A DNA stretch of 64,000 nucleotides, from positions 1 through 64,000 of the forward strand of contig JAFUVS010000013.1 of NCBI GenBank assembly GCA_017471175.1. The letters are read 5' to 3'. A program made the translations under genes and the position numbers. Every line of letters starts with the position of its first letter. The first letter of the stretch is position 1. The notes under the pieces were generated by a model, which saw nothing but the letters and a program-made list of their open reading frames with translations, was not told where the DNA came from and searched no databases. Positions 28,113 through 37,369 of this stretch are shown piece by piece. Origin of the DNA: Paludibacteraceae bacterium. GTDB lineage: Bacteria; Bacteroidota; Bacteroidia; Bacteroidales; Paludibacteraceae.

Positions 28113-31100
28113 AGCTCAATTATTAGCTGTTTGATTTCGCCGTCTCGGGCAAAAATATGTTCACTCTGCTCTCTTGAGAGGGTAATCGGTTTTCTGTCGG
28201 CAGCATTTGATTTGCGGCGATAGATAATCTCCGTGCCGCAATAGGTGAAATGCAGTTCATTATCCAGGAAATCCGATTCGGTCAGCATCTGCGGTGCGAA
28301 CGTGATTTGTCCGTCGTGTACCGAAACGCCTAACTCAAAGAAGCGGTTGAGGATATCCTCTTTGACCTGACCGGTCATACCGGGTTGCTGCACCCCTGCC
28401 ATAGAAGGCGTATGCGAATAAGGGTCGAAGGGGAACGAGCCGTATTCATCGGGACTCTTATGCGAACCGATACCCTCCCGAATGGCTCGGTAATGGGCAG
28501 AGAGACGCAGGAATGTCGGGTCGGACGGAAGCGACTGAAGTTCCTTTTGTCGGGAGTAGGCTGCTATATTCTCTCCTACGGCGAGTAGCAACTTGCTGAC
28601 CATGTGCCAGTAGATACAACCTAATCCTTCGTACTTATAGAAGGTGCCGCTGCGGCCGGTGAAGGCGTGGTGGTTGAAGACCTGTTCGTAGAGGTCTTTG
28701 AGTTCGTCAGGCAGTTCATTCGCATTGCGGTAACGGGCATCAAAATGGATGCCGCCGTCGCAGTCTTGATGAAGAACAGAACCTAAGTATTTCTGCACGA
28801 CCGGTAGATTTTCTGCTTCTTCGGGCAGGTTATTGAGTTCCAAGAAACTCTTGCGCTGTCTGTCGGGATAGAGCATATAAGAGCGTTGGTCTTCACGATA
28901 GAGAGCGGATGCGCGCAGGGCATCCAACAAGTCGGCGACTTCTTCGGCAGACAATATGCCGGAGGAGAGTACAGCCACTTGCCCTTCCAACATGGCGTAG
29001 AGACGGGTGATTTCGATGTCACGGTCGGTAAAGCGAATGAGGTTGTAGGCTTCGTACAGCCCATCGACACGTCGGTTGGCGCGGATGGAATCGTCTATAC
29101 GTGCCAGCGTGTCGCTTAAGAAAGTGTGGAGTAGAGAAACGGTGAGCGTAACCGACTGATTACTTAAACCTGAATAGACTTTCTCGCGATAGCGTTCGCC
29201 TGCCGTGCCGACAGCGTTAATAAACGACAGGCTGTCCGTATCTGTTTTAACGGCTTGATGGATAGCGTGCAGCAGTTCGATTGTCTCGCAGGCGATGGTA
29301 ATGTCCGAAGTAATGAGCCGTTGCATAAAGACTACATAACGACGCATATAACAAAGCGTTACCATCGAAGCACCGTACCCTACAAGGGCGTTGTTAGCAT
29401 CGTTCCATTCGGGGCGGAGGGTGTTCATCCAAATACCTGCTTTCGGAATGAAATTGGTCAGTTTGGCAAGGAGCGTAATGAGCAGTTTGTCCGCCATCGT
29501 GGTATGAAGAATGTGTCCGTTGGCATCGTGCAGCAGTTTGGCATCCGCTCCTTCGGACGGCACGGCAGCCATAATGCGCTTATGCAGTTCGGTATCGAAA
29601 CGAATGGCGTTCTTCGGGTCTGCCACAATCTCCTTATAGGATTTGATCCGGTAGGGGACGTTGGCAAAAGCGAAAATACGTTGATGGAGCAAGGACTGCA
29701 GTTCGACGGGGTTGTGGTCGTAACTGATTTCGAGCAGTTTGAGCAGGTAGATAATCTGATGGTCGCCCCAGTAACCGATGTTCGACCACGGGTTTTCGGG
29801 GTTAATGACCTCCCAGTCAATGCCTTCGTTCGAAATACGGTAGGGGTTATAGCCGTCAGCGGTGGTGGCATTGAGGAACTTGGCTATTATATGGTTGATA
29901 TAGAGCGGATAGGATACGGACAGGGCTTCCCAGTTCTGAAAGATGTCGCGCCAATTGCCCTGGTAGGCTACAACGGGGTTGCCTTGCTCGTCCTGCACGC
30001 GTATGGAAAAGAGATTCCACGGGCGTGAAGGGTCGCCGTGCCGTCGCCCGAAAGTGAGCGGCATGTGTTCGTAATAATGCCTCAATTCATCGCTATCGAC
30101 TTTCAACTTTTCACTTTCAACTTTTTTCGGCGGATAGGTCAGGTAATAGCCACCGCGCATCGTATTGAAGAGGACGTTGGCAAAATGGCGGGTATCGTTG
30201 GCTTCATCGCCTGTCTGCTGGATGCCGTCGTTGAGGGCAACGATACGGCGAAGGGTATCGGTAGAAGCCTGCATTGATGCTTCAATCTGCGGGATGGCAT
30301 CGGGGGCGGCAATGAAATGCATCAGTTGTCTGACTTGTATGGCATCCTGGCTCACATCGCAGACATTGTACCACGTTCGGCTACGCTGCGGGCTTAACGA
30401 GAATGTGGTTTGCGCTATGAATGCACCGCGCACACCTTTCGATTCCGAGGCGGAGTAGTCCGTTGTGTCGGGCAGACCGAGGGCATAAACCGTATTACAA
30501 GTCAGGCTTTCCGAGGGTTCGGCTCTATCTACAAGGATAGCCTCCATACGGAAAAGGACAAGAGAGGTGTCGCGGATATGTTCGGTGCGCTTATAGCCGT
30601 CCACAAGCGTAGATAACTCGTTTTGCGTCTTGCGCTCCACACCTGCGGGAAGGACATTCTGCAAACCATCTGTAAGACGGATCTCCACGGGTTGGTCAGA
30701 GAGGTTCTCCAATGTGGCTCTGCGTACCCAGCCGTGCTTGCCTGCCGGTGCCCACAAGTAGGAGAAACGCAACCCAAGCGTATGATTCTCCTCGCAAAAA
30801 ACGATTTGGTTGCCCACTGCGGACTTGGCAATCTTGCGGGACAGCGAATAGACCGGCTGCTGACGGCGGGAGAAAGGAATCCAGTCGTTGATACGGGTAA
30901 AAGGACCGGTAAACTCGTTGGACTCGGTAATCTTGTCGTCCGTATAATAGGGGAAGAGTGCCTCATCGGGTGAACGTCTTCCTGCAGTCAGTCCGCCCGT
31001 GGAAGAGAGGTACATCCATAGGTCGGTATCGGATGCCAACGAGATGAAGAAAGGTTGCATCTTGTCGTAGTCGGTAATCTCATAAAAACGCTCACCACAG

Positions 31101-31135
31101 ATCGTTATAAATTGTCCTTTTACTTTCTTGTCCAT
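28109..31135 (-). CDS. Cytoplasmic GH94/GH149-type beta-glucan phosphorylase candidate
   Basis: A 1008-residue protein without signal peptide. The N-terminal beta-sandwich (ICGERFYEITDYDKMQPFFI, GLRFSYLWAPAGKHGWVRRA) precedes an (alpha/alpha)6 barrel with the block GNWRDIFQNWEAL, TADGYNPYRI, GIDWEV and GYWGDHQIIYLLKL, which I associate with GH149-like beta-1,3-oligoglucan phosphorylases; the Asp in NWRD is the likely acid. Such enzymes convert beta-1,3-oligoglucosides and phosphate to glucose-1-phosphate. Location right after the symporter and without an export signal supports a cytoplasmic role. GH94 or GH161 remain possible. A charged insert at about 336-348 (KKVESEKLKVDSD) is encoded by a GAAAGT-rich repeat and looks acquired. 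Confidence 0.65.
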   Translation of the reverse strand: MDKKVKGQFITICGERFYEITDYDKMQPFFISLASDTDLWMYLSSTGGLTAGRRSPDEALFPYYTDDKITESNEFTGPFTRINDWIPFSRRQQPVYSLSRKIAKSAVGNQIVFCEENHTLGLRFSYLWAPAGKHGWVRRATLENLSDQPVEIRLTDGLQNVLPAGVERKTQNELSTLVDGYKRTEHIRDTSLVLFRMEAILVDRAEPSESLTCNTVYALGLPDTTDYSASESKGVRGAFIAQTTFSLSPQRSRTWYNVCDVSQDAIQVRQLMHFIAAPDAIPQIEASMQASTDTLRRIVALNDGIQQTGDEANDTRHFANVLFNTMRGGYYLTYPPKKVESEKLKVDSDELRHYYEHMPLTFGRRHGDPSRPWNLFSIRVQDEQGNPVVAYQGNWRDIFQNWEALSVSYPLYINHIIAKFLNATTADGYNPYRISNEGIDWEVINPENPWSNIGYWGDHQIIYLLKLLEISYDHNPVELQSLLHQRIFAFANVPYRIKSYKEIVADPKNAIRFDTELHKRIMAAVPSEGADAKLLHDANGHILHTTMADKLLITLLAKLTNFIPKAGIWMNTLRPEWNDANNALVGYGASMVTLCYMRRYVVFMQRLITSDITIACETIELLHAIHQAVKTDTDSLSFINAVGTAGERYREKVYSGLSNQSVTLTVSLLHTFLSDTLARIDDSIRANRRVDGLYEAYNLIRFTDRDIEITRLYAMLEGQVAVLSSGILSAEEVADLLDALRASALYREDQRSYMLYPDRQRKSFLELNNLPEEAENLPVVQKYLGSVLHQDCDGGIHFDARYRNANELPDELKDLYEQVFNHHAFTGRSGTFYKYEGLGCIYWHMVSKLLLAVGENIAAYSRQKELQSLPSDPTFLRLSAHYRAIREGIGSHKSPDEYGSFPFDPYSHTPSMAGVQQPGMTGQVKEDILNRFFELGVSVHDGQITFAPQMLTESDFLDNELHFTYCGTEIIYRRKSNAADRKPITLSREQSEHIFARDGEIKQLIIEL
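30093..30130. repeat. GAAAGT-rich spacer-type repeat inside a gene
   Basis: On the minus strand the phosphorylase gene contains repeated GTTGAAAGT and GTGAAAAGT units. The same kind of sequence occurs between genes at 38400-38425 and 40090-40130, and near 12625. Here it is in frame and adds about a dozen charged residues. Confidence 0.55.
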
Positions 31136-31171
31136 ACTATAAAAGGTTGTCGTTATCGGTTAATATTCGTT

Positions 31172-32614
31172 TTAGTCTTGTCTTCTTTGTTCCAATTCGC
31201 TTTTCATCTGCTCCATAGTGGCATTATCCAGATTATAGAACGCCAGGAAAATAGCACACGAGGCATAGAGGACACCCGGCACGATACCGAACATCCAATG
31301 GAACGTATTCATAATAAGCGGCGTATGCTGGATCTGGTCGATGGTCAGCAGGTCGGCATTATACCCAATCGCTGACATCACCACGCCGAACAACGCAGCC
31401 CCTATCGACCAGCCTATTTTCTGCGCAAAGACGGCGGCAGAAAGGCACAGTCCGGTTGTGCGGCGGCTGAACTTCCACTCGCCGTAATCGGCGGCATCGG
31501 CTAACATCGTCCATAGCAACGAGATAGCCGGTGCGTAGGCAACCTTGCCCAAGCAGTTGAAGATATTGATAAGAACGAAATTCTTGCCTGCGAAGAAAAG
31601 CATACAGAAGAAGAAACCCGACAACAGAGAGCAAACGATATAGAGTTGTTTCGCCCCGAAACGTTTCACCAACGGCTTGGTAGTAGGAATGGCGATGATG
31701 AGGGCTATCGTACCGAGGATATTGAATATCTGGCTTTTGGACTCTGCCCCCAAGAAGTATTTGAAATAATAGGTAGCCGATATATTCTGAACGGCAAACA
31801 TAATGAACGAAACGATACCGACTAACGTCAGCACGACCCACGGGCGATTCTTAAACAGGTACTTGAAATCCCTGCCAAGATGCGCGTCCTGCCGTTTGGG
31901 CGGTGCGACACGCTCACAGGTGGTGAAGAACGTAATCAGGAAGAGAATCACTCCTACGCACCCGAAAATAGCCACTAAATAGCGGAAGCCGATGATATAA
32001 GAAGAGCGCACAAGAAGGCTATTCGCAGCTGTCTCTTCCATAAAGAGTTTGCGTGCACCATCGTCCGCCATCACAGAATAGTCCATCCCCGTAGCGTGCG
32101 AGCCGAGATAATACACGATATAGAGTGCAAAACCCGAAACAAGCAGTTGCCCGATGTTGGCAGCCACAAAACGGTAGGAATTCAGTCCGGCACGTTCTAT
32201 CGAATCATCGGTCATCACGGCACCGAGCGAAGAATAGGGGATATTGACGATGGCATAGACGATGCGCAAACCGATGAACATCGGCAGGATATAGGCTATC
32301 AGGGCATTCCCCTGCAATGCCGGTCCGAAGAAAGCCAAGAAGGCAAACAGCGCAAACGGTACACAGCCAAAGAGCAGGAAGGGACGGAACTTGCCCCAAC
32401 GCGTGTTAGTACGGTCTGCCCAAATACCCACTATCGGATCCATCACCGCGTCCATAATAGTGCCTAAAATAGCGATCGCGGTGGACCAAGCAGGACTGAT
32501 ACCAAGAACGTCGGTGTAATAGAAAATCAACCAGAAATTGACCAAGTCCCAAACGAAATGAGAGGCGGTGTCGCCAAGCGAGTAACCTAATTTCTCTTTT
32601 ACAGACAGTTTCAT
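31172..32614 (-). CDS. GPH-family sugar:cation symporter (MFS)
   Basis: A 480-residue inner-membrane transporter of the glycoside-pentoside-hexuronide family. The start EKLGYSLGDTASHFVWDLVNFWLIFYYTDVLG and the loop DAVMDPIVGIWADRTNTRWGKFRPFLLFG are characteristic. Twelve hydrophobic segments are visible. The C-terminal half contains ADAADYGEWKFSRRTTGLCLSAAVFAQKIGWS, another family hallmark. In beta-glucan loci such symporters bring short oligosaccharides from periplasm to cytoplasm, here directly ahead of the phosphorylase gene (36-bp gap). Substrate is inferred from the neighbours. Confidence 0.92.
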   Translation of the reverse strand: MKLSVKEKLGYSLGDTASHFVWDLVNFWLIFYYTDVLGISPAWSTAIAILGTIMDAVMDPIVGIWADRTNTRWGKFRPFLLFGCVPFALFAFLAFFGPALQGNALIAYILPMFIGLRIVYAIVNIPYSSLGAVMTDDSIERAGLNSYRFVAANIGQLLVSGFALYIVYYLGSHATGMDYSVMADDGARKLFMEETAANSLLVRSSYIIGFRYLVAIFGCVGVILFLITFFTTCERVAPPKRQDAHLGRDFKYLFKNRPWVVLTLVGIVSFIMFAVQNISATYYFKYFLGAESKSQIFNILGTIALIIAIPTTKPLVKRFGAKQLYIVCSLLSGFFFCMLFFAGKNFVLINIFNCLGKVAYAPAISLLWTMLADAADYGEWKFSRRTTGLCLSAAVFAQKIGWSIGAALFGVVMSAIGYNADLLTIDQIQHTPLIMNTFHWMFGIVPGVLYASCAIFLAFYNLDNATMEQMKSELEQRRQD

Positions 32615-32661
32615 AATGTTCTATCAATAGGTTGATATATCGGGGAAGCAATATATCGAAA

Positions 32662-33651
32662 TTATTTCTTATAAACTCGGATGTAATCCACATACATCTT
32701 GACGGGCGAACCGTCAGCGGGCAATGCTGTAACGCTTTGGAAAGACGGGTCGTCAGCTGTTATGAGAGCCGGATATTTCTCTGCCGCCGGCATACCGGGG
32801 AAGAAACCGCCCACCGACAGGTTGAGGACGAGGTAGAAGGGATGGTTGAAGTAGTGCCCCGGCTCATTGATGTCCTTGTTCCGAAGAGAGAGTTGGAAGT
32901 ATGGCTCTGCATCGGGGAAGACGCTTTCTTCTTTCGACTTTTTACTTTTGTCTAAATCAAGATACATAGCTATTGAGTCTTCCGTCCAGATGAGAGTGAA
33001 GAGGTGGAAGTCGCCTTGTACGGGATAGTCGGAGGTATAGAACCCGCCTACATTGGGATAAGCGCCGTTGTTGAACGACTCGCCCCAATGGGCTGCCCCG
33101 TTGAAGTAGCGGTCTTGCGTACCGTTCTCGATACCCGTATGATGTCCCATCTCGCAGATGTCTATCTCGCCGCACTTGGGCCAAACCACGCGTCCTTCTT
33201 TTGCCAATTCGGCAAGCCGACGGTCCACGTCGTCGTTATCGCCGAGATTGGTGGCAAGGTTATTGCCGAGCATCCAAAAAGCGGGCCACAGTCCGTCTGC
33301 TGTATGAGGGAACGCAATGCGGGCTTCCACCTTTCCGTAGCAGACCGTTATTTTGTCCTGCGTATTGAGACGGGCAGACGTGCAGGGACGGTTCTTATAA
33401 TCCTCCCTTCGGGCGGTCAGCACCAGACAACTCTCGCCCGAAAGCGGATGTTTTTCGATACTGACGTTGTTCGGGCTATAATACTGCAACTCGGCATTAC
33501 CTCCGCCTCGGGCATTGTCCTCCACGTTCCAATAGGCGGTGTTCAGGGCTGAATCGTTGAACTCATCGGACCAGACAAGTTGCCATTCGCTCTTGGTGCA
33601 GGACGAAAAGCCGATTGCAATTGAAAGCAGAAAAAATATCGTTTTTTTCAT
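32662..33651 (-). CDS. GH16 beta-glucanase lipoprotein
   Basis: A 329-residue family 16 enzyme, probably an endo-beta-1,3-glucanase (laminarinase). The lipobox is FSSC (Cys18), so anchoring, probably at the surface, is expected. The single jelly-roll domain spans about 22-329. The catalytic signature is GEIDICEMG: nucleophile Glu162, Asp164 and acid/base Glu167. The substrate-side WPAFWMLG and the ending YVDYIRVYKK are typical. An insertion near residue 235 (LDKSKKSKEESVFP) is low-complexity and charged, encoded by an AAAGTAAAAAGTCGAAAG-type sequence like the one inside the phosphorylase gene. It is the third GH16 gene in the locus, 47 bp upstream of the symporter gene. Confidence 0.92.
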   Translation of the reverse strand: MKKTIFFLLSIAIGFSSCTKSEWQLVWSDEFNDSALNTAYWNVEDNARGGGNAELQYYSPNNVSIEKHPLSGESCLVLTARREDYKNRPCTSARLNTQDKITVCYGKVEARIAFPHTADGLWPAFWMLGNNLATNLGDNDDVDRRLAELAKEGRVVWPKCGEIDICEMGHHTGIENGTQDRYFNGAAHWGESFNNGAYPNVGGFYTSDYPVQGDFHLFTLIWTEDSIAMYLDLDKSKKSKEESVFPDAEPYFQLSLRNKDINEPGHYFNHPFYLVLNLSVGGFFPGMPAAEKYPALITADDPSFQSVTALPADGSPVKMYVDYIRVYKK

Positions 33652-33687
33652 TGTTTTAATTTGATAGAGTCAGTAAGGTGTGATTGA

Positions 33688-34731
33688 CTATGGTATCGGG
33701 ATAATCCGCCCTGTGGCATCGTACAGATTATCATTGCGGCGAATAAGCAATCTGCCATTGTGAAGCAGTTTGCCGCTTTCTACCTTGTCTATGTCAGTCT
33801 GCTCAATACCCACGGTGCCGTTATCGGGTTCAATGTCATCGGATGGCGAGGTGCAATGGAATGACTGATTGGTGTCCCCTCGCTGGTAGATACGAATCCA
33901 GTCAATATACATAGAGCGCGAACCACTTTCCAATGCCGTGACATTTTTGATGTCCCATATCTGCGGAAAATTGCCGCCTACGGCGAGGTTGGCGATAATG
34001 AAATTAGGCTGCCCGAACACCTGTTGGCGATTGTAGTTCGAATCGTCGTTCGGCTCAAGGTCGGCGTGAAAATAGGCACTGTTCTCGGGGTGGGAATCCT
34101 TGTTCATATACATATCCACCGAGGTCGGGGTCCAAATCATCGTAACGATATGGAAGGTGTCTTGCAGCGAATAAGCCCATTCGTGCGCCTGTGCGTCCTG
34201 CCACACCGTGTTCCACGCCGATCCGAGATGCATTGCACCGTTGAAGTAACGGTCTTGCCGCCCGTTATAGCCGTCCTTATGCCCCATCTCAATGATATCC
34301 GTTTCGCCGCAGCGGGGCCAGCCGACTTCATCGATGTTCTCACCTAACTGCCAGAAAGCAGGCCATAGACCATTAGCCGTTTTAGGGAACTTGATACGAG
34401 CCTCTATCTTGCCGTACGTATAGTGCAGGTTGTGCTTGGTATTCACTCTGCCGGAAGTACATTTCTTGCCTTGATAATTTTCTTGGGTAGCGGTCAGAAT
34501 AAGACATTGTTTGCCGGTGGAGGGTTCAATGCCAAGCGACACGCCATTCTCGCAGTAGTACTGCAACTCGTTGTTGCCTCCGCCGTCGCCGTTCACCTCT
34601 ATATTCCAGACCTTGGTATCCAGCGCACCGTCCGTAAAATCCTCATTCCATACAAGGCTGTACTCCTGCGCCTGCACAAGGGCAGTCGTAGCGACTATGA
34701 TGAGCAAAAGCAGTATTCTTTTCATACGCAT
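33688..34731 (-). CDS. Secreted GH16 beta-glucanase with C-terminal sorting-like tail
   Basis: A 347-residue family 16 enzyme with a plain signal peptide (LLLLIIVATTALVQAQ) and no lipobox. The catalytic motif is CGETDIIEMG (Glu143, Asp145, Glu148), and the domain ends at MYIDWIRIYQRG near residue 285. A linker follows, then a tail SGKLLHNGRLLIRRNDNLYD with ATGRI. This tail is shared with four non-enzymatic proteins in the window and resembles the YDxxGR portion of type IX secretion sorting domains. This enzyme therefore probably takes a different export route from the two lipoprotein GH16s. The gene starts 3 bp after the GH128 stop; a start two codons later is also possible. Confidence 0.9.
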   Translation of the reverse strand: MRMKRILLLLIIVATTALVQAQEYSLVWNEDFTDGALDTKVWNIEVNGDGGGNNELQYYCENGVSLGIEPSTGKQCLILTATQENYQGKKCTSGRVNTKHNLHYTYGKIEARIKFPKTANGLWPAFWQLGENIDEVGWPRCGETDIIEMGHKDGYNGRQDRYFNGAMHLGSAWNTVWQDAQAHEWAYSLQDTFHIVTMIWTPTSVDMYMNKDSHPENSAYFHADLEPNDDSNYNRQQVFGQPNFIIANLAVGGNFPQIWDIKNVTALESGSRSMYIDWIRIYQRGDTNQSFHCTSPSDDIEPDNGTVGIEQTDIDKVESGKLLHNGRLLIRRNDNLYDATGRIIPIP

Positions 34732-34734
34732 TAT

Positions 34735-36033
34735 TTAGTCATCTGTTCCGACAATTTGAAATCCCGAGAAGGAGCAAGAGCCGGACAACATTTTGAGGGT
34801 TATGGTATGCGGTCCTTGGGGGAGTCGGATGTCTTCATAGGAAGAGATCCAGTCCGTTGTGCTTCCGTTGCGCGGCAAACTGAGGTGAATCAGCAACTCA
34901 CCATCCGCAAGCACCTCACAGATACAATCCGAATAGCTGCAATAGCGCATTTCAAGTGCCTTGCCGGAACTATCGGTGGAGACATTGATTTGGTAGGAGA
35001 TTTCCTGACCTGCCGCAAAATTAGTAATCATCAGTCCGTCCCGACGGGCTTGCGTGATGGCATAGGTATCGGTGGAGGAACGGAGGAGCATCGAATTGTT
35101 TTTCACCGCCGTGTACTCATGCGCGTGGATAAAACGACCGCTATTGAGCCAAACAGTTGTATCCATCGGCGAGAACAGGCAATAGATTTTCCCCAACTCG
35201 GTCAGTTCGGCAGGAAAATCGTGGGTGAGCAACTGCATAAAAGGTGGCGAATCGACCTTGCCACCGGCACGCGGAATAAACCACGCATAGCGTTCCACCA
35301 ACGAGCAACGTTCCAAATAGTTGAGCGCGGCGCACATATAGTCCATCTGCGTGTTTACGTTGCCGGGTACAGGATCCCAAGCGCAGAACTCTGTGAGCCA
35401 GACGGGTTTGCCGTATTTTGCGAACTTTTCGATAAAACCCTGCAAGCCGGAAACGGAAGTCATATAGCAGTGAACTGAGATAGCATATATATCGTTACTA
35501 TCCACTTCGGGTTGCGCGAAGAAATCGTCAAGCCATCGGATAGGGTCGCTGTAGCCATCGAGGTTGCCGTAGTTCATCGCCGGAGAAACGAGTTTGAGGT
35601 TCAACTCCTTGGCAAGACGGACTACGGGTTGCCAAAGGGCTGCCGCTTCAGCGGGTGTCATACGTGCCTGATTGGTGAGGTTGGGTTCGTTGAAAGCAAG
35701 CAGGTATCGGGTCTTGGGGTGGGCGGCAACAAAAGCGCGAATCCTGTCAGCATTGTAATTGCCGTTCCAGCACATCGGGCAGAAGTCCATCTCATTGGCA
35801 TCGAACCACAAGGCAGCCTCATCGGTGGGCGTATTGCCCCAATTGTAATCCCAACTGATATAGGGCGAGAGCAACGGCAAGTCGGTCGGCTGCGTAAAAC
35901 TGAATGCCACACCGCGCTTGGCAGACTTAGGCATACTATTCACTACCTTATTCTGCTCGGGCGACACTTGCGCTTTTTCGCACCCTAAACACAAAAGGGT
36001 CAAGACGAATACTATAAGCAGTTTACTTTTCAT
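34735..36033 (-). CDS. GH128 endo-beta-1,3-glucanase lipoprotein with CBM6-like domain
   Basis: The start at 36033 is chosen because it gives a clean lipoprotein signal (KLLIVFVLTLLCLGCEK, Cys18); a start nine codons upstream would put extra residues before it. The product is 432 residues. The catalytic domain (about 38-290) matches glycosyl hydrolase family 128: GVAFSFTQPTDLPLL, acid/base Glu116 in LLAFNEPNLT, SVHCY, and nucleophile Glu215 in VWLTEFCAWD. Residues about 300-432 look like a CBM6-type glucan-binding domain (GLMITNFAAGQEISYQINV, PQGPHTITLKML). The gene overlaps the upstream GH16 gene by 11 bp. Endo-cleavage of beta-1,3-glucan complements the GH16s. Confidence 0.85.
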   Translation of the reverse strand: MKSKLLIVFVLTLLCLGCEKAQVSPEQNKVVNSMPKSAKRGVAFSFTQPTDLPLLSPYISWDYNWGNTPTDEAALWFDANEMDFCPMCWNGNYNADRIRAFVAAHPKTRYLLAFNEPNLTNQARMTPAEAAALWQPVVRLAKELNLKLVSPAMNYGNLDGYSDPIRWLDDFFAQPEVDSNDIYAISVHCYMTSVSGLQGFIEKFAKYGKPVWLTEFCAWDPVPGNVNTQMDYMCAALNYLERCSLVERYAWFIPRAGGKVDSPPFMQLLTHDFPAELTELGKIYCLFSPMDTTVWLNSGRFIHAHEYTAVKNNSMLLRSSTDTYAITQARRDGLMITNFAAGQEISYQINVSTDSSGKALEMRYCSYSDCICEVLADGELLIHLSLPRNGSTTDWISSYEDIRLPQGPHTITLKMLSGSCSFSGFQIVGTDD

Positions 36034-37300
36034 CGCGCTGATATACACGTACCCAATCAACGTACATTATACGCGGGGTATTAAAAATAGAATCGTCTAT
36101 CTGTCCGCCCATATTACCGCCAACCGCGAGGTTGAAGATGATAAAGAAGGGCTTATTGAAGGGCCACGAGTCGTTGTTATCTATCTGTTCTTCCCACACT
36201 TCGGCATACTGAACGCCGTCCACGGTGAAGCGAATAACATCTTTTCCGTCTTTCTCCTGCTCTGCCCACTCAATGCCATAGACGTGAAAACTTTCGGACA
36301 GCGCGTAGTCAAACCATTGGGTTTTAGCCCAGTTGTTGCCTCTCGTGCCGTTTTTGAGAACCGTATGCACGGCAAATGAGGCGCGTCTATCCTGATTGCC
36401 GATGTGTTCAATAATGTCTATCTCACCGCAGTTGGGCCAGTTGCCGCTATTGCCCATCATCCAGAAAGCCGGCCACGTACCTCCGCCGCCGGGGAACTTA
36501 ATACGCGATTCTATACGCCCGTAAGTAAAGGTCTTTTTGCCTTTCGACATAATACGGGCGGAGGTATAGTCATTGTTATCGTACTGTTCCTTGCGTGCCT
36601 CTATTTCCAGCATACCGTTCTGAACGCGGATGTTTTCCGGGCGCGAGGTATAGTACTGTTTTTCATTGTTGCCCCATCCGCTGCCGCCGATGTTGTATCC
36701 CCAAACGGACTCATCAAGTGCCGCACCGTCAAACTCATCTGCCCACACGAGCCGATATTCGCCCCAAGTATGTTCTACGGCTACTATGGCGGTGACGGAC
36801 TCTATATTGGTAGATAGCGTAATGGTCGTATTCCCGGGCGCGACAGCTGTCAGGTGTCCGTTTTGATCAATAGTGGCAATCGTAGGATCGGCACTTGTCC
36901 ACGTAAGCGGCAAGTCAAATGTATTGCCGTAACTGAAATCGAATGTTTCCTTCGGGCGCAGCGTAACCACGGGCGGCGAGATGCGCAGCGAGGCACCATC
37001 AGTGCCGGTAACGAACACATTGGCCGTAGCGGAAACGTTGCCGGAGCGTGCAGTTATCTCTGCCTTGCCGATGGCTTTGGCGGTTACCGCGCCGTAATAG
37101 ACTTCAGCCACTTCGGTGTTGGACGATGTCCACTCAACGTTAGTGGCATTGCCTGCATCGATGGTGGCGATGTCGCCTACTTTGAGTTGGAGCGTCACGG
37201 GATTGAGGGTGAGTGAGTTGACCGGCGTTTCTGCCGTCTGCTTCTTCTCGCAGGCGACACACACAACCGCTAAAAGAGCTATTAGAAAGATATTACGCAT
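36023..37300 (-). CDS. GH16 beta-glucanase lipoprotein with two Ig-like (BIG2) domains
   Basis: The start at 37300 (MRNIFLIALLAVVCVACEKK) gives a lipobox with Cys17; the upstream in-frame ATG at 37357 would bury it. The product is 425 residues. Two BIG2-type domains lie at about 27-97 (VEWTSSNTEVAEV) and 105-176 (LTWTSADPTIATI), then the GH16 domain at 180-425 with catalytic CGEIDIIEHIG (Glu293, Asp295, Glu298). The Ig-like domains probably hold the catalytic domain away from the membrane. Of the three GH16s it is the one directly downstream of the SusCD and binding-protein genes, so it is probably a surface endo-beta-1,3-glucanase. Confidence 0.92.
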   Translation of the reverse strand: MRNIFLIALLAVVCVACEKKQTAETPVNSLTLNPVTLQLKVGDIATIDAGNATNVEWTSSNTEVAEVYYGAVTAKAIGKAEITARSGNVSATANVFVTGTDGASLRISPPVVTLRPKETFDFSYGNTFDLPLTWTSADPTIATIDQNGHLTAVAPGNTTITLSTNIESVTAIVAVEHTWGEYRLVWADEFDGAALDESVWGYNIGGSGWGNNEKQYYTSRPENIRVQNGMLEIEARKEQYDNNDYTSARIMSKGKKTFTYGRIESRIKFPGGGGTWPAFWMMGNSGNWPNCGEIDIIEHIGNQDRRASFAVHTVLKNGTRGNNWAKTQWFDYALSESFHVYGIEWAEQEKDGKDVIRFTVDGVQYAEVWEEQIDNNDSWPFNKPFFIIFNLAVGGNMGGQIDDSIFNTPRIMYVDWVRVYQRDEK

Positions 37301-37369
37301 AAGAAGATTTGATTTAGTAACTGTGGGGAAAACCAATTCCCCACAGCTTGTTATCATGAGACCGGATGA

